Shown here: positions 53,307 through 61,362 of the stretch, in pieces | Layout of the letters: each line of letters opens with the position of its first letter | Position numbering within the stretch: the stretch's first letter is position 1 | NCBI GenBank assembly: GCA_023409735.1 | Contig: JAEYRB010000041.1 | Coordinates: 57,293-121,292, forward strand | Origin: Bacillota bacterium | GTDB taxonomy: Bacteria; Bacillota; Clostridia; Acetivibrionales; DTU013 | Direction: 5' to 3' | DNA length: 64,000 nucleotides | The notes under the pieces: generated by a model | What the model was told of the DNA's origin: nothing | Databases searched by the model: none | What the model saw: only the letters and a program-made list of their open reading frames with translations | Translations under genes and position numbers: made by a program

Positions 53307-53349
53307 GACTTAATGTTATAAGTCTATTCCAAGTAGACCGAATTGTCAA
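53307..53349 (-). promoter_or_regulatory. Autoregulated promoter of the BlaI/M56 operon
   Basis: On the minus strand TTGACA (53344-53349), a 17-base spacer and TAGACT (53321-53326). Two dyads overlap it: GACTTA...TAAGTC at 53307-53324 and GTCTA...TAGAC at 53322-53338. This is the layout expected for a BlaI-type autorepressor. Confidence 0.6.
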
Positions 53350-53400
53350 TAATGATTTCTTAAAATTTATATATTAAATTATTAATCACAGAATGGGAAA

Positions 53401-53428
53401 ATGCTTATCGAGACATAAGCATATTTTT
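53401..53428. terminator. Hairpin terminator in the spacer before the BlaI operon
   Basis: Perfect 8-bp arms ATGCTTAT and ATAAGCAT around six bases, followed on the plus strand by ATTTTT and on the minus strand by TTTT. It may end the transcript of the DUF6273 relic. The rest of 53350-53690 shows only a duplicated TTATAAACGGC (about 53510 and 53541) and no gene. Confidence 0.5.
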
Positions 53429-53690
53429 GTGGGTGTTTTTTCAGTTGCTTTTGCACACAACTGATTAATAGAAGTTATAAATTAATATATTGGTACAATA
53501 TGAACTGATTATAAACGGCATATCTTTTTTATTGAAGTTTATAAACGGCTCACATTTGTCTGATGATATATATCATCCGAGATATGAACACATCAAAATA
53601 AAAATCAAAGCATATCTAATAAACATTCTATCTTGTTATTCAATTTATTAAGTGTAATTATAATCAAACCACTTGAGATGTGAACAGGAC

Positions 53691-54266
53691 TTACAGTTCT
53701 AACCTTAGCCACAAAGCAGGGCGGACACCGCCTGCGCAATAGCCCTCGCTGATGTTACCTTTCAATATATTGTTGCCTTGAATACCTATATCGCCGTTGC
53801 CGTGGATGTACACGGCTTTTACATTTACGCGGCCTGGCGATCTGAGCCACCACCAGGTAGGCCAATCTTTACCTTCAAGTCTTGCTACTCGCTTACTATT
53901 GTTTTCATCCTTTCTTTCAAACCAGTATCTTTGATTTTTCCTTGGGCTATAAAGTTTTGAACTGCTATCACCAAAATATCGGCACACTGCTTCCTCAAGG
54001 TTTAGCAAAAATATACTGTCTTTCGTATCTGCTCCACCTTTTGATCCATACCACTGATTGTCAAAATTTTTATTTAATACTGGAATTATTCTTGATTTTT
54101 CATTTTGGGAGAAACCATCATAAAATTCACTGTTAAGGTACTTTCTTAACGAGCAGGCAGCCCATGTTATTTCTTTATAAGCATTGTGGTAAGGGCGTTG
54201 CTCAATAATATACTCAATTATAATTAAAGCCGCGTTATTTTTTATATCAAGAATACGCCAATTATA
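53691..54266 (-). pseudogene. DUF6273-domain gene lacking its 5' end
   Basis: An open frame of about 191 codons with no ATG, GTG or TTG before codon 87. It reads as most of a DUF6273 domain: WRILDIKNNAALIIIEYIIE, WAACSLRKYLNSEFYDGFS, QWYGSKGGADTKDSIFLLN and the hallmark WWLRSPGR...GGVRPALWLRL near the end. The N-terminal strand expected before WRIL is gone; an out-of-frame ATG with a ribosome binding site sits at about 54274, so a frameshift or deletion near the start is likely. Domains of this type occur in secreted or surface proteins. A 105-residue product from the TTG at 54008 would lack the fold's first half. Confidence 0.65.
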
Positions 54267-54321
54267 TTACTCATACCAACCCTTTCGTGTTTATACTCGA
54301 GAGATGCAATGAATAATATGT

Positions 54322-54522
54322 TTACTTCTTTTGCAGGCATGACAATTCTTGATCAGACCATGTTTCAATGTCATCTCGTATAACAAAAACAGAATCATAC
54401 AAAGATATGGGAAGGCCACGGCAACCGCCATCACAATGACAGATTTCTCTTTTTCTGCCGCAGCCATATCCCTTTGAAATCAGTTCCTGCAAGATTCGAT
54501 GAGACGTTTTGATGGTGTCACT
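54322..54522 (-). pseudogene. Start-less cysteine-rich open frame after the PNPOx gene
   Basis: Sixty-six sense codons, opened by a stop and without a start codon, beginning five bases after the PNPOx-family stop. The composition is protein-like: HRILQELISKGYGCG, CHCDGGCRG and YDSVFVIRDDIETWSDQEL. Five cysteines in 17 residues suggest a metal site. I do not recognise the family. Most likely the 3' remnant of a gene once co-transcribed with 54527-55018. Confidence 0.4.
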
Positions 54523-54526
54523 CTAT

Positions 54527-55018
54527 TTAAAGAATGCCACCATTTTCCATTTCAATCTTATTTACAAAATCCATGTGGTATAATTTTTCCCAATGGTTGA
54601 TATTTAACGTTCCCTTTGTGAGATGGATTGCTAAAAAGCAACAATTCCCATCCTTTTCATTATTTGCTGCATCATACCACTGTGCAAAAGCTGTGCGGAG
54701 CTTGGTTCTTATTTCGGCATTTTTCGGTTCAAGCACCCAACCAAGGTTTTCAGCTACTCCATTAGCGGTAAACATCTCTAAGCATCCTGCAACCGAAACC
54801 TCCTGGTTTTGTGCTATCTGCTGCATTTTGTTTGATTTGTTATGTGTAACAACATAAAAGGTGCCGTCTTCATAATAGGCGTCCACACTACGGACAACAG
54901 GGCGCGGCTTTCCATCAGTGCCCGGGTCTCGTGCAATCGTAGCAAGTGAAATAATATTGTCCTTGCCGTTGCCGAATTTTTCTTCGAGTAGTTTCAATCC
55001 TTCTTGGTAATTGCTCAT
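54527..55018 (-). CDS. Pyridoxamine 5'-phosphate oxidase-family (split-barrel flavin-binding) protein
   Basis: A 163-residue protein of the PNPOx-like split-barrel fold: NIISLATIARDPGTDGKPRPVVRSVDAYYEDGTFYVVTHNKSNKMQQI shows the strand pattern and the basic KSNKM flavin-phosphate segment. Members bind FMN or F420/haem, and substrates vary. The ATG at 55018 has GGAGG eight bases upstream. It is encoded just after an AraC/GyrI-type regulator, probably as one operon, so it may act in response to a toxic small molecule. Confidence 0.75.
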   Translation of the reverse strand: MSNYQEGLKLLEEKFGNGKDNIISLATIARDPGTDGKPRPVVRSVDAYYEDGTFYVVTHNKSNKMQQIAQNQEVSVAGCLEMFTANGVAENLGWVLEPKNAEIRTKLRTAFAQWYDAANNEKDGNCCFLAIHLTKGTLNINHWEKLYHMDFVNKIEMENGGIL

Positions 55019-55047
55019 TTGCTTTTCCTCCAACATTAAATTTTATA

Positions 55048-55953
55048 TTATCCTCGTTTCTTAAACGGAATCCATAACTCTGTATAAACGATTTCAGACT
55101 TGCTTTTATAATACATTTCAGGAAAGAATCCATCGGCAATTAAGCCATGCTTTTTCAGCCAAAACCGAGTGTATTTCATTGCCTTACCCATACAAACTAT
55201 CATCTGCTCATGGTTTTCCGATTCAAATCCGCAGACCACATATTCTCGTATGGGTAGTTGCCAATTAGTAAAGTTATGATTTTTCTCATCTTTTTTGATT
55301 TCCGCACCAACAAAATAACTTGAATAACCATCCGGTGCATCGCCCTCATAAGAAACACCGATCCAACGCCCTTCTGAGGCATGTGGGATATTAGGAAGTT
55401 CCCTATAAAACCTATCCCAAATCTCGCCAACCGTATCAATGCCGGTTTTTTCGCCAAGCATTTTACCATAAGTGAAAGGATAATAGCCTGTCACGCCAAG
55501 AAAGTTAATTGGTTTTTCCAGAAATCTACGGTTCATTTCCAGAACTAATCCATCACTAATTAGCGGTACGCCCTCATTGATCACAACATAACCAAGTGAT
55601 AAATCGGGCTTATCAAAATTTTGTAAACTGATAGCATTGCTTCGGTACTGCGATGGGGTAATCCCATAGGTTTTCGTAAAAGCACGTGTAAAAGTTATGT
55701 GACTTCCAAAACCGCATTTCATCGCAATGTCAACAATACGGTTCCCTTTTTTATGTAGCATAATTGTAGATTTTGCCAAACGGCGCAACTTAATATAATC
55801 TCGAACCGACGTCTTCACCAGTCGTGTGAATAATCTCTGGTAATAAAACAATGACAGTCCAGCGATTTCTGCAAGTCTATTAATTTGAATTTCTTCACCA
55901 AGATTTTCTTCAATATGGTCCAGAGTTTTTTGTATCGATTCCCATGCGTGCAT
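55048..55953 (-). CDS. AraC-type regulator with GyrI-like ligand-binding domain
   Basis: A 301-residue regulator: the AraC double HTH comes first (IQINRLAEIAGLSLFYYQRLFTR; IVDIAMKCGFGSHITFTRAFTKTYGITPSQYR, residues about 20-105), then a GyrI-like/effector-binding domain of about 150 residues (WIGVSYEGDAPDGYSSYFVGAEI; ELWIPFKKRG). This is the Rob/BmrR-like layout for sensing lipophilic compounds. The ATG at 55953 has GAGAGG eight bases upstream. It precedes the PNPOx-family gene. Confidence 0.87.
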   Translation of the reverse strand: MHAWESIQKTLDHIEENLGEEIQINRLAEIAGLSLFYYQRLFTRLVKTSVRDYIKLRRLAKSTIMLHKKGNRIVDIAMKCGFGSHITFTRAFTKTYGITPSQYRSNAISLQNFDKPDLSLGYVVINEGVPLISDGLVLEMNRRFLEKPINFLGVTGYYPFTYGKMLGEKTGIDTVGEIWDRFYRELPNIPHASEGRWIGVSYEGDAPDGYSSYFVGAEIKKDEKNHNFTNWQLPIREYVVCGFESENHEQMIVCMGKAMKYTRFWLKKHGLIADGFFPEMYYKSKSEIVYTELWIPFKKRG

Positions 55954-56225
55954 ATTGATTACCTCTCTATACACAATATACCATAGATTTGAAAAAAATA
56001 CTTAACCATGTCTGCTCTTTTTTATCTAATATGCGACATAAATAATTCGTACTGTTTCATATTGAAGTCTGTTACAGGATATAATCATAGCACTAAACCG
56101 ATATTGTGGTGGGCAGTTTGGGATAGCCACTGTGTACCAAACTGAGCTAAAACCTCTTGAGAATATATTTTTTCACACATTACTCTTTTGCATTTCACTG
56201 ATTGTATAAATTGCTTGTTGTATTA

Positions 56226-56453
56226 TTAATCTTCTGCCATAACTGCTAGCCTATTTCCTTCCGGATCCAAAATATATAGAATTCTTCCAAAGCCTAAATC
56301 CTTTATCGGTTCAATACTGTATTTATGTTTTATTACTGCTTTATATATTGCATCTACATTTCCTCTTATAGCTATTTCGACAAGCCCCCCAAATCCTTTT
56401 CCCCAATATTCTTTATTCCACAATGCAATCTGAAACTTATCAACACCAAACAT
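56226..56453 (-). pseudogene. C-terminal part of a glyoxalase/VOC-domain gene
   Basis: Seventy-five residues containing the second half of a VOC domain: FQIALWNKEYW, EIAIRGNVDAIYKAVIKH and ILYILDPEGNRLAVM, where DPEGN is the family turn and the Glu-type ligand region follows. VOC proteins have about 120-130 residues, and the first beta-alpha-beta-beta-beta unit is missing upstream. A translation start could still be used, but the fold would be incomplete. Confidence 0.6.
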
Positions 56454-56500
56454 TCTTCATCTGCATTGCATTGGATATCATCAAGCGAACCTTGGTAATT

Positions 56501-57490
56501 CTAATTTTGATAGTTGATATCTTGATTGACAAGATAATCGAATATTTTAAGATTTGTGCCCTCTAATTGTTCCTTATATAAATCTACCGCATTTATACGA
56601 TTATTCCCATAAGTTTTATAATAATAAATACATTTTTGCTGATCCATACAAGAAGAGTAGGTTGTTAAATCTTCTAGCCCTTCGTCTGTAAGGACACCAC
56701 CTTTAACCATTTTCACATAATCCAGCATATGAAAAAATTGTGTTATGGCTTGTACATCTCCTTCAATTTTAGGCATATGTGAGCGAAGATAAGCAATCCT
56801 TACAAATCTGGAAACCGAAGCAAAGTCACCAGGTATACCTAATGTTCCAGCACCAATGCCTAAGGCTTTTAATGTATACTCGCCCCATTTAGTTTCTTTT
56901 GGGGAAGTTGGTGTCAGATGCAAATACTCTTTTAAGTTAGTTAGATGCCAATCAAAGGTAGGGTTGTTGGTCATCACTCCTATGGGGTTGTCATGTACAG
57001 TCAACCGGTCTTTTGTCTTCTCTACCACTATAGCATTACCTGTTTTATCAGCAATCATCCAATGGAGCATTGCAACGGGTGTTTTTTCATTGATTGGGCA
57101 ATCCAAAAGTTCTATATTCTTAATACCTTGTTTAGCTTCTTCTACTGTTTCATGATTTGATAATACCCAATTTATAAAGTCATAGGGTGCAATGTTTTTT
57201 TTCCCTTCAATAGGTTCGTTTTCAAAGTATGCATACCCTTCAAAATTTAGTCCTGCACATCCAAGGCCTACTTCATTCATAGCATCCGCTAGAAGAGGGT
57301 GGTTATCAATTACCGTCCCTATCCCAATTATAGCATGATTATTGGTTACTACATTACCTGTTACTCTATCTTGATATTGATAGCCTCTTGGAATAATCAT
57401 AACTGCTTGATTGAAATTATATGCAAAATCCATATTTCTTCCAAAAAAACACTTACCCTCTTGAGATTGAATACTTAATCCTGTACACAT
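56501..57490 (-). CDS. Choloylglycine hydrolase-family N-terminal-nucleophile amidase (bile salt hydrolase / penicillin V acylase type)
   Basis: A 329-residue Ntn hydrolase. All six classical residues are at their canonical positions: Cys2 (nucleophile after Met removal), Arg18, Asp21, Asn82, Asn175 and Arg228. Motifs FFGRNMDF and GVMTNNPTFDWHL support this. It cleaves an amide: conjugated bile salt, penicillin V or an N-acyl-homoserine-lactone-type substrate. The family name does not settle which, and a free-living host would argue against bile salts. No signal peptide. GAGGTGA precedes the ATG. Neighbours are a VOC relic and a RICIN relic, so the context is uninformative. Confidence 0.88.
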   Translation of the reverse strand: MCTGLSIQSQEGKCFFGRNMDFAYNFNQAVMIIPRGYQYQDRVTGNVVTNNHAIIGIGTVIDNHPLLADAMNEVGLGCAGLNFEGYAYFENEPIEGKKNIAPYDFINWVLSNHETVEEAKQGIKNIELLDCPINEKTPVAMLHWMIADKTGNAIVVEKTKDRLTVHDNPIGVMTNNPTFDWHLTNLKEYLHLTPTSPKETKWGEYTLKALGIGAGTLGIPGDFASVSRFVRIAYLRSHMPKIEGDVQAITQFFHMLDYVKMVKGGVLTDEGLEDLTTYSSCMDQQKCIYYYKTYGNNRINAVDLYKEQLEGTNLKIFDYLVNQDINYQN

Positions 57491-57669
57491 GTTGACTCAC
57501 CTCATTATCATATTTTCTTCTTTAGTATGCTTCGTATAGGATTAAATAATCTGTATAAATGTATAATATACATCTTACGAATTTAATCTTCTTCAGGTCG
57601 TATGCTTTTATTATTCGGTGAAATTGGATATGCATTTGTACCCATTATTACAGCTTAGGCTATTATAAA

Positions 57670-58008
57670 TTATACTTTTTTATTTGATTTTTTAAATATA
57701 TATGTCTGGCTTGCGCCTGATGCCTCTGTCCACAGTATGATATTAGTACCATTTGCTATTTCCCCAGCCGATATGCCTAAGTAAAATCCTTTACTATCCA
57801 TGATTGGATATGTCCCATCAGCCTGTTCTGTTATCGTAAATGTTATTTCACTATTGTCGGTTACGGAGCAGGATTGCGTGAGCACCGCTCCCTTTGTTCC
57901 GCTGCTTTTTAACCATTTGTCGGCATGAACACTCTGAATGGTATATTGGTTTTCCTTCACTTTGGTAATCTTAAATTTTTGATTACTAGTTTTTATTTCC
58001 CTATCCAC
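57670..58008 (-). pseudogene. Truncated ricin-type (RICIN) lectin-domain fragment
   Basis: A 112-codon frame opened by a GTG inside the end of the AraC gene. Residues 9-108 read as beta-trefoil repeats (QKFKITKVKENQYTIQSVHADKWLK; TYPIMDSKGFYLGI; TNIILWTEASGASQTYIFKK). RICIN modules bind galactose-type sugars in secreted glycosidases; here there is no signal peptide and no catalytic partner. The 16-base overlap with the AraC coding end and the missing first repeat suggest that a recombination joint cut off the original 5' part. Confidence 0.6.
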
Positions 58009-58910
58009 GTAAATTGTTTACGATACTCGCTGGGGGAGTATCCCGTTAACTTCCTGAACATTTTATTGAAATGAGCATTATCGCTAAAGCCTAAGCGCTC
58101 AACGATTTCAGAAATTGTTAATCCAGTGTCCTTGAGCATTAAAGTTGCTAATTTTACACGCAAAGATATTAAATAAGCCATTATGGATTTCCCTGTGGCA
58201 TTTTGAAATTGCTCCTGGATTGTTGTTTTATTAGTATTAAATAATGAACATAGTTCCGGTATTGTTACCTTCTTTGCATAATTTGAATTAAGGTAAAGTA
58301 TGATTTCATCCACCATCTCCGATGAGTTATTAAAAATGTCGGAACTCTTTTCCTCAGGCGACCTATAAGCACTGGCCAGAATGAAAAGAAGCTCTATAAA
58401 ATATGACCTTGCACGACATGACCAGAACCGATGAGACTGCTCTTCAATTTCCTTCCTAACTGAATCGAGCAGGTCTGAAGCATAATGCATTGATGTGACG
58501 TCAATATTAAACTGACCTAAATATCTTTCATTTCTTTCAAAAAACGGATCCAATAAAAATGAATCTTGTCTTTCGGTTATTACAAGGTCTTCCTTCCTCC
58601 CTCGGATTTTTTCAAAAGTAAAACTATTGTTGATATATTGAGGGTGGAAATAAAAAGCTCTAGCCTCCCATCTAACGCTATCAACGAGATATACAGTCTC
58701 TTTTTCATTTATGCAAAGAGCTGCGGGTGCGACTATCGATATTTTGTTATTGTCTATGTTAAGTATACCTGTTCCCTTTTGAACTAGAATAACCTTCAAT
58801 CTCTCATTTAATCCATATATTCCATCGAATTTCTCGCATGGATTATAAGCAATAGGAATCTCCTTCACGATTTCCGGGTAAAAGCTGCATGCTCGAACAA
58901 ATAACTCCAT
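57993..58910 (-). CDS. AraC-family transcriptional regulator
   Basis: A 305-residue regulator. An N-terminal cupin-like domain (YNPCEKFDGIYGLNERLKVI... GTGILNIDNNKISIVAPAALC) precedes the AraC double HTH (VTIPELCSLFNTNKTTIQEQFQNATGK; TISEIVERLGFSDNAHFNKMFRKLTGYSPSEYRKQF, about 215-300). GAGGTG lies five bases before the ATG. No obvious target gene is adjacent; it may have controlled the lost gene behind it. Confidence 0.87.
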   Translation of the reverse strand: MELFVRACSFYPEIVKEIPIAYNPCEKFDGIYGLNERLKVILVQKGTGILNIDNNKISIVAPAALCINEKETVYLVDSVRWEARAFYFHPQYINNSFTFEKIRGRKEDLVITERQDSFLLDPFFERNERYLGQFNIDVTSMHYASDLLDSVRKEIEEQSHRFWSCRARSYFIELLFILASAYRSPEEKSSDIFNNSSEMVDEIILYLNSNYAKKVTIPELCSLFNTNKTTIQEQFQNATGKSIMAYLISLRVKLATLMLKDTGLTISEIVERLGFSDNAHFNKMFRKLTGYSPSEYRKQFTWIGK

Positions 58911-59003
58911 AATTACACCTCGGCTACATTAACAACAATATTTTACAATAGTTTTGGTGTTATGTACAAATCATTCTTTTATTTTAGTTCAGGAACATTA
59001 TAT

Positions 59004-59171
59004 TCACATTTTAAATTCCGAATAAGCGAATTCTTTATCCATCGAATACCAGAAACTTACGGTCGGATCTGCAGATACAATCGTAGTATTCTACACCTTA
59101 TCTGCCGTCCAAACCGCAGTAGCTGTTGTTTTTCCTGCACCCCCTTGACTCCAAAAAACAAGACCTTCCTT
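59004..59171 (-). pseudogene. Decayed P-loop ATPase (ArsA/MinD-like) fragment
   Basis: A 55-codon minus-strand frame reads LVFWSQGGAGKTTATAVWTADKV, then an in-frame TAG, then NTTIVSADPTVSFWYSMD and a final stop. The deviant Walker A GGAGKTT and the following strand ending in SADP match the first 50 residues of ArsA-type anion ATPases. The stop and the absence of the rest show a dead gene. ArsA against MinD/ParA cannot be decided. Confidence 0.55.
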
Positions 59172-59205
59172 TCATTCTGAGGTTGTAGCATTTGTGTTAG
59201 CTTAC

Positions 59206-59742
59206 TTATAAAATTACAGTTCCTATCATATCCTTTGCCTGCTGGATCAAACCGTCAGTGTTCGTTCTTACCTTTTCCTTATACCATTCGGTTCCCTGTT
59301 GATAACCCATTTTCCTGATAGAAAACGCAAAATACAACCAATATGAAGGATTTATAATTTGCGAAATTGCATCCGCATTTGATACGCAAACCTCTTCTAA
59401 GGTACCTTCTCCAACTTTTATTGGCGAAGAGTGAGATCTTATAACATTCTTGATAGTCTCTATTTTATCAGAATCAAGTAATTTATCTTTGAGTATAGAC
59501 TCAGCTACCTCCGCACTTAAATCGGAATGACGACTAAGGGTGCTGATGTCTATCACTGCTGATATATCATGAAGATATGACGAAAGTTCAACAATTTCCC
59601 TATCAGCCCCAAGAATATCTGCCAGCCTGCATGCATATTCTTTTACAAGTAAAATATGCTGTTCAAAAAATGCAATCCCCAATTCATTTTGTGTTTTATT
59701 GCACTCACCCTTTACTAATTCTCTAATATAATCAGTAATCAT
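59206..59742 (-). CDS. HD-domain phosphohydrolase
   Basis: A 178-residue protein with an HD metal-binding core: H29 in the helix before EYACRLADILG, the HD pair H58-D59 in LSSYLHDIS, and the later Asp in VSNADAISQI. HD proteins hydrolyse phosphomonoesters or nucleotides. This stand-alone type is common in clostridia, with no fixed substrate. RBS AAAGGATG lies seven bases from the ATG. Confidence 0.78.
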   Translation of the reverse strand: MITDYIRELVKGECNKTQNELGIAFFEQHILLVKEYACRLADILGADREIVELSSYLHDISAVIDISTLSRHSDLSAEVAESILKDKLLDSDKIETIKNVIRSHSSPIKVGEGTLEEVCVSNADAISQIINPSYWLYFAFSIRKMGYQQGTEWYKEKVRTNTDGLIQQAKDMIGTVIL

Positions 59743-60231
59743 CTTAACACATCCTTTTAATTATATTTTTCCTCCAGTATAAATCTAGCATTTTTATATA
59801 GAAGGTATAATATATAAAGTTTTTTTTCAAATTGACAGCATTTTTGTTAGTAACACTTTAAAGTCATTGGGCTTTAGTTTGTTTGGTAACCTTACCCTCA
59901 TTTACAGCCTAATAAGATTTATGTTCATCCGACCAAAGATTTGTCTCCACCTCGATTCTTAATTAAAATAGAGCGAAGCACAAAGGGTATTAGGGGCAGA
60001 GGCACCAGACGAGCAAATTTGGTTATCCAAATTCAGTGCTTGCTGCAACACAAGACAACGGTCTTGTATTGTGAGTGGGTGACGATTGTTTTCAAATACA
60101 ACCAGCCGAAAAGAAAAGGCAGTAGGTTATCGCTCCTGCCCGTAATACCTATGTAGTAAGTCTGAATAAGAAAAAAGGCGCTGACTTCTCAACGCCTTAG
60201 CCAAGTTCCTGTTATGCTCACAATGGAAATT
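59743..60231. other. 490-bp spacer, one terminator
   Basis: Holds the terminator of the acetyltransferase gene (60171-60198). A 71-codon plus-strand frame (59941-60156) has no ribosome binding site or recognisable similarity. Nothing else supportable. Confidence 0.45.
60171..60198 (-). terminator. Terminator of the Vat/CatB-type gene
   Basis: On the minus strand AAGGCG pairs with CGCCTT around 12 bases, followed by six T (minus strand). It lies about 34 bases past the acetyltransferase stop codon. Confidence 0.7.
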
Positions 60232-60864
60232 TTAAATATATAGCTTATCAACTTCTCCATTCATAATATAGGCTAAAAACTGCTGTATCTTATCAAAAGG
60301 CCAATTCCACCACTGTATCTGCTGTAATTTGTTAATTGTTTCTTCATCAAAACGCTTTTTTATTTCTTTTGCGGGTATGCTGCCAACGACCGTATATGGA
60401 GGAACATCCTTTGTTACCACAGCCCTTGTTCCTATGATCGCTCCGTCGCCGATATGAACACCGGACAATATAACCGCTTCGTAGCCGATCCAAACGTCAT
60501 TGCCGATGACAATATCTCCTTTGTTGTCCCACGCGGACGCGACCTGCTTTTTGTCCAGATCCCATTCTTCAAAGAAGATCGGGAAAGGATAGGTTGAAAG
60601 TGATTTTTGCGTGTGGTTGGCACTGGTAAAAAGGAACTTTGCCCCACAAGCTATAGAACAGAACTTGCCAATAATCAATCTATCTTTATTGATAGGATAG
60701 TGATATAGCACATTATTCTTTTCAAATTGCGTGGGGTCCGAAACAAAATCATTATACATGGTATAATCGCCGACTATGATATTTGGATTTGTAATTATAC
60801 CTTTCAAATATACTGTTTCTGGATCATTAGTTCGTGGATATATTTTTTTATCTGGAATAGTCAT
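60232..60864 (-). CDS. Xenobiotic O-acetyltransferase (Vat / CatB type, left-handed beta helix)
   Basis: A 210-residue hexapeptide-repeat acetyltransferase: TVYLKGIITNPNIIVGDYTMYND opening, IGKFCSIACGAKFLF, the catalytic histidine H84 in FTSANH, then GDIVIGNDVWIGYEAVILSGVHIGDGAIIGTRAVVTKDVPPYTVVGSIPAK. It belongs to the XAT class that inactivates streptogramin A or chloramphenicol, although chromosomal homologues often have other acceptors. AGGAGG six bases upstream. It stands alone, with its own terminator. Confidence 0.88.
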   Translation of the reverse strand: MTIPDKKIYPRTNDPETVYLKGIITNPNIIVGDYTMYNDFVSDPTQFEKNNVLYHYPINKDRLIIGKFCSIACGAKFLFTSANHTQKSLSTYPFPIFFEEWDLDKKQVASAWDNKGDIVIGNDVWIGYEAVILSGVHIGDGAIIGTRAVVTKDVPPYTVVGSIPAKEIKKRFDEETINKLQQIQWWNWPFDKIQQFLAYIMNGEVDKLYI

Positions 60865-61362
60865 AAAAATCCTCCTGAGTGTTATTCTTTATTCAACCAT
60901 TCCAGTAACTGCAATGCACTTTTTCACTTTATCACCAACCTTAAATTAATCAGTATTGAAAATTCCTGTTTGTTTATATGTTCCATATTTATCATTTTAT
61001 TGCACAGCCATGAGAAATTCAAGCATGGACTCTGAAATTCCGAATGTCATCTATGAAACGCCCCAAACCCCCTTTTTCTTATCCTGGTTGAGACAAAAAC
61101 AAAGGTCCTAACAGAGAATATATCTGTAAGCGTCAAATAAGCCATCACATAGTAAAGCTCTTGCATTGTTTGACGCTTACGACTTAACAGCATGACCGCA
61201 ATGGAGTATCGACAGTGTCTTTTGAATAAGGTGGCATAAAAATGACGTCAATCATAATTTAATGATTGACGTCATAGAGTCTTAAATTTTCCTCTGTCTA
61301 CTTGACAGGGAGCATATCAATGCGACGGGCCCCTTTTTCATTTAATTTTTAAGTGAACAATT
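60865..61362. other. 500-bp spacer with two inverted repeats
   Basis: Between the acetyltransferase promoter and the S-layer gene end. It contains GTAAGCGTCAAA/TTTGACGCTTAC (61126-61137 and 61169-61180) and the hairpin at 61242-61275. No gene. The two C-rich motifs near 61064 and 61326 do not resolve into a known element. Confidence 0.45.
61242..61275 (-). terminator. Hairpin, probable terminator of the S-layer gene
   Basis: Perfect 14-bp arms ATGACGTCAATCAT and ATGATTGACGTCAT around six bases, followed on the minus strand by a T5 run. It lies about 90 bases past the S-layer gene stop codon. Confidence 0.6.

Noticed and set aside
59941..60156. 71-codon plus-strand frame in the spacer before the Vat/CatB-type gene
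   Set aside because: No RBS, basic random-looking composition, and no known domain.
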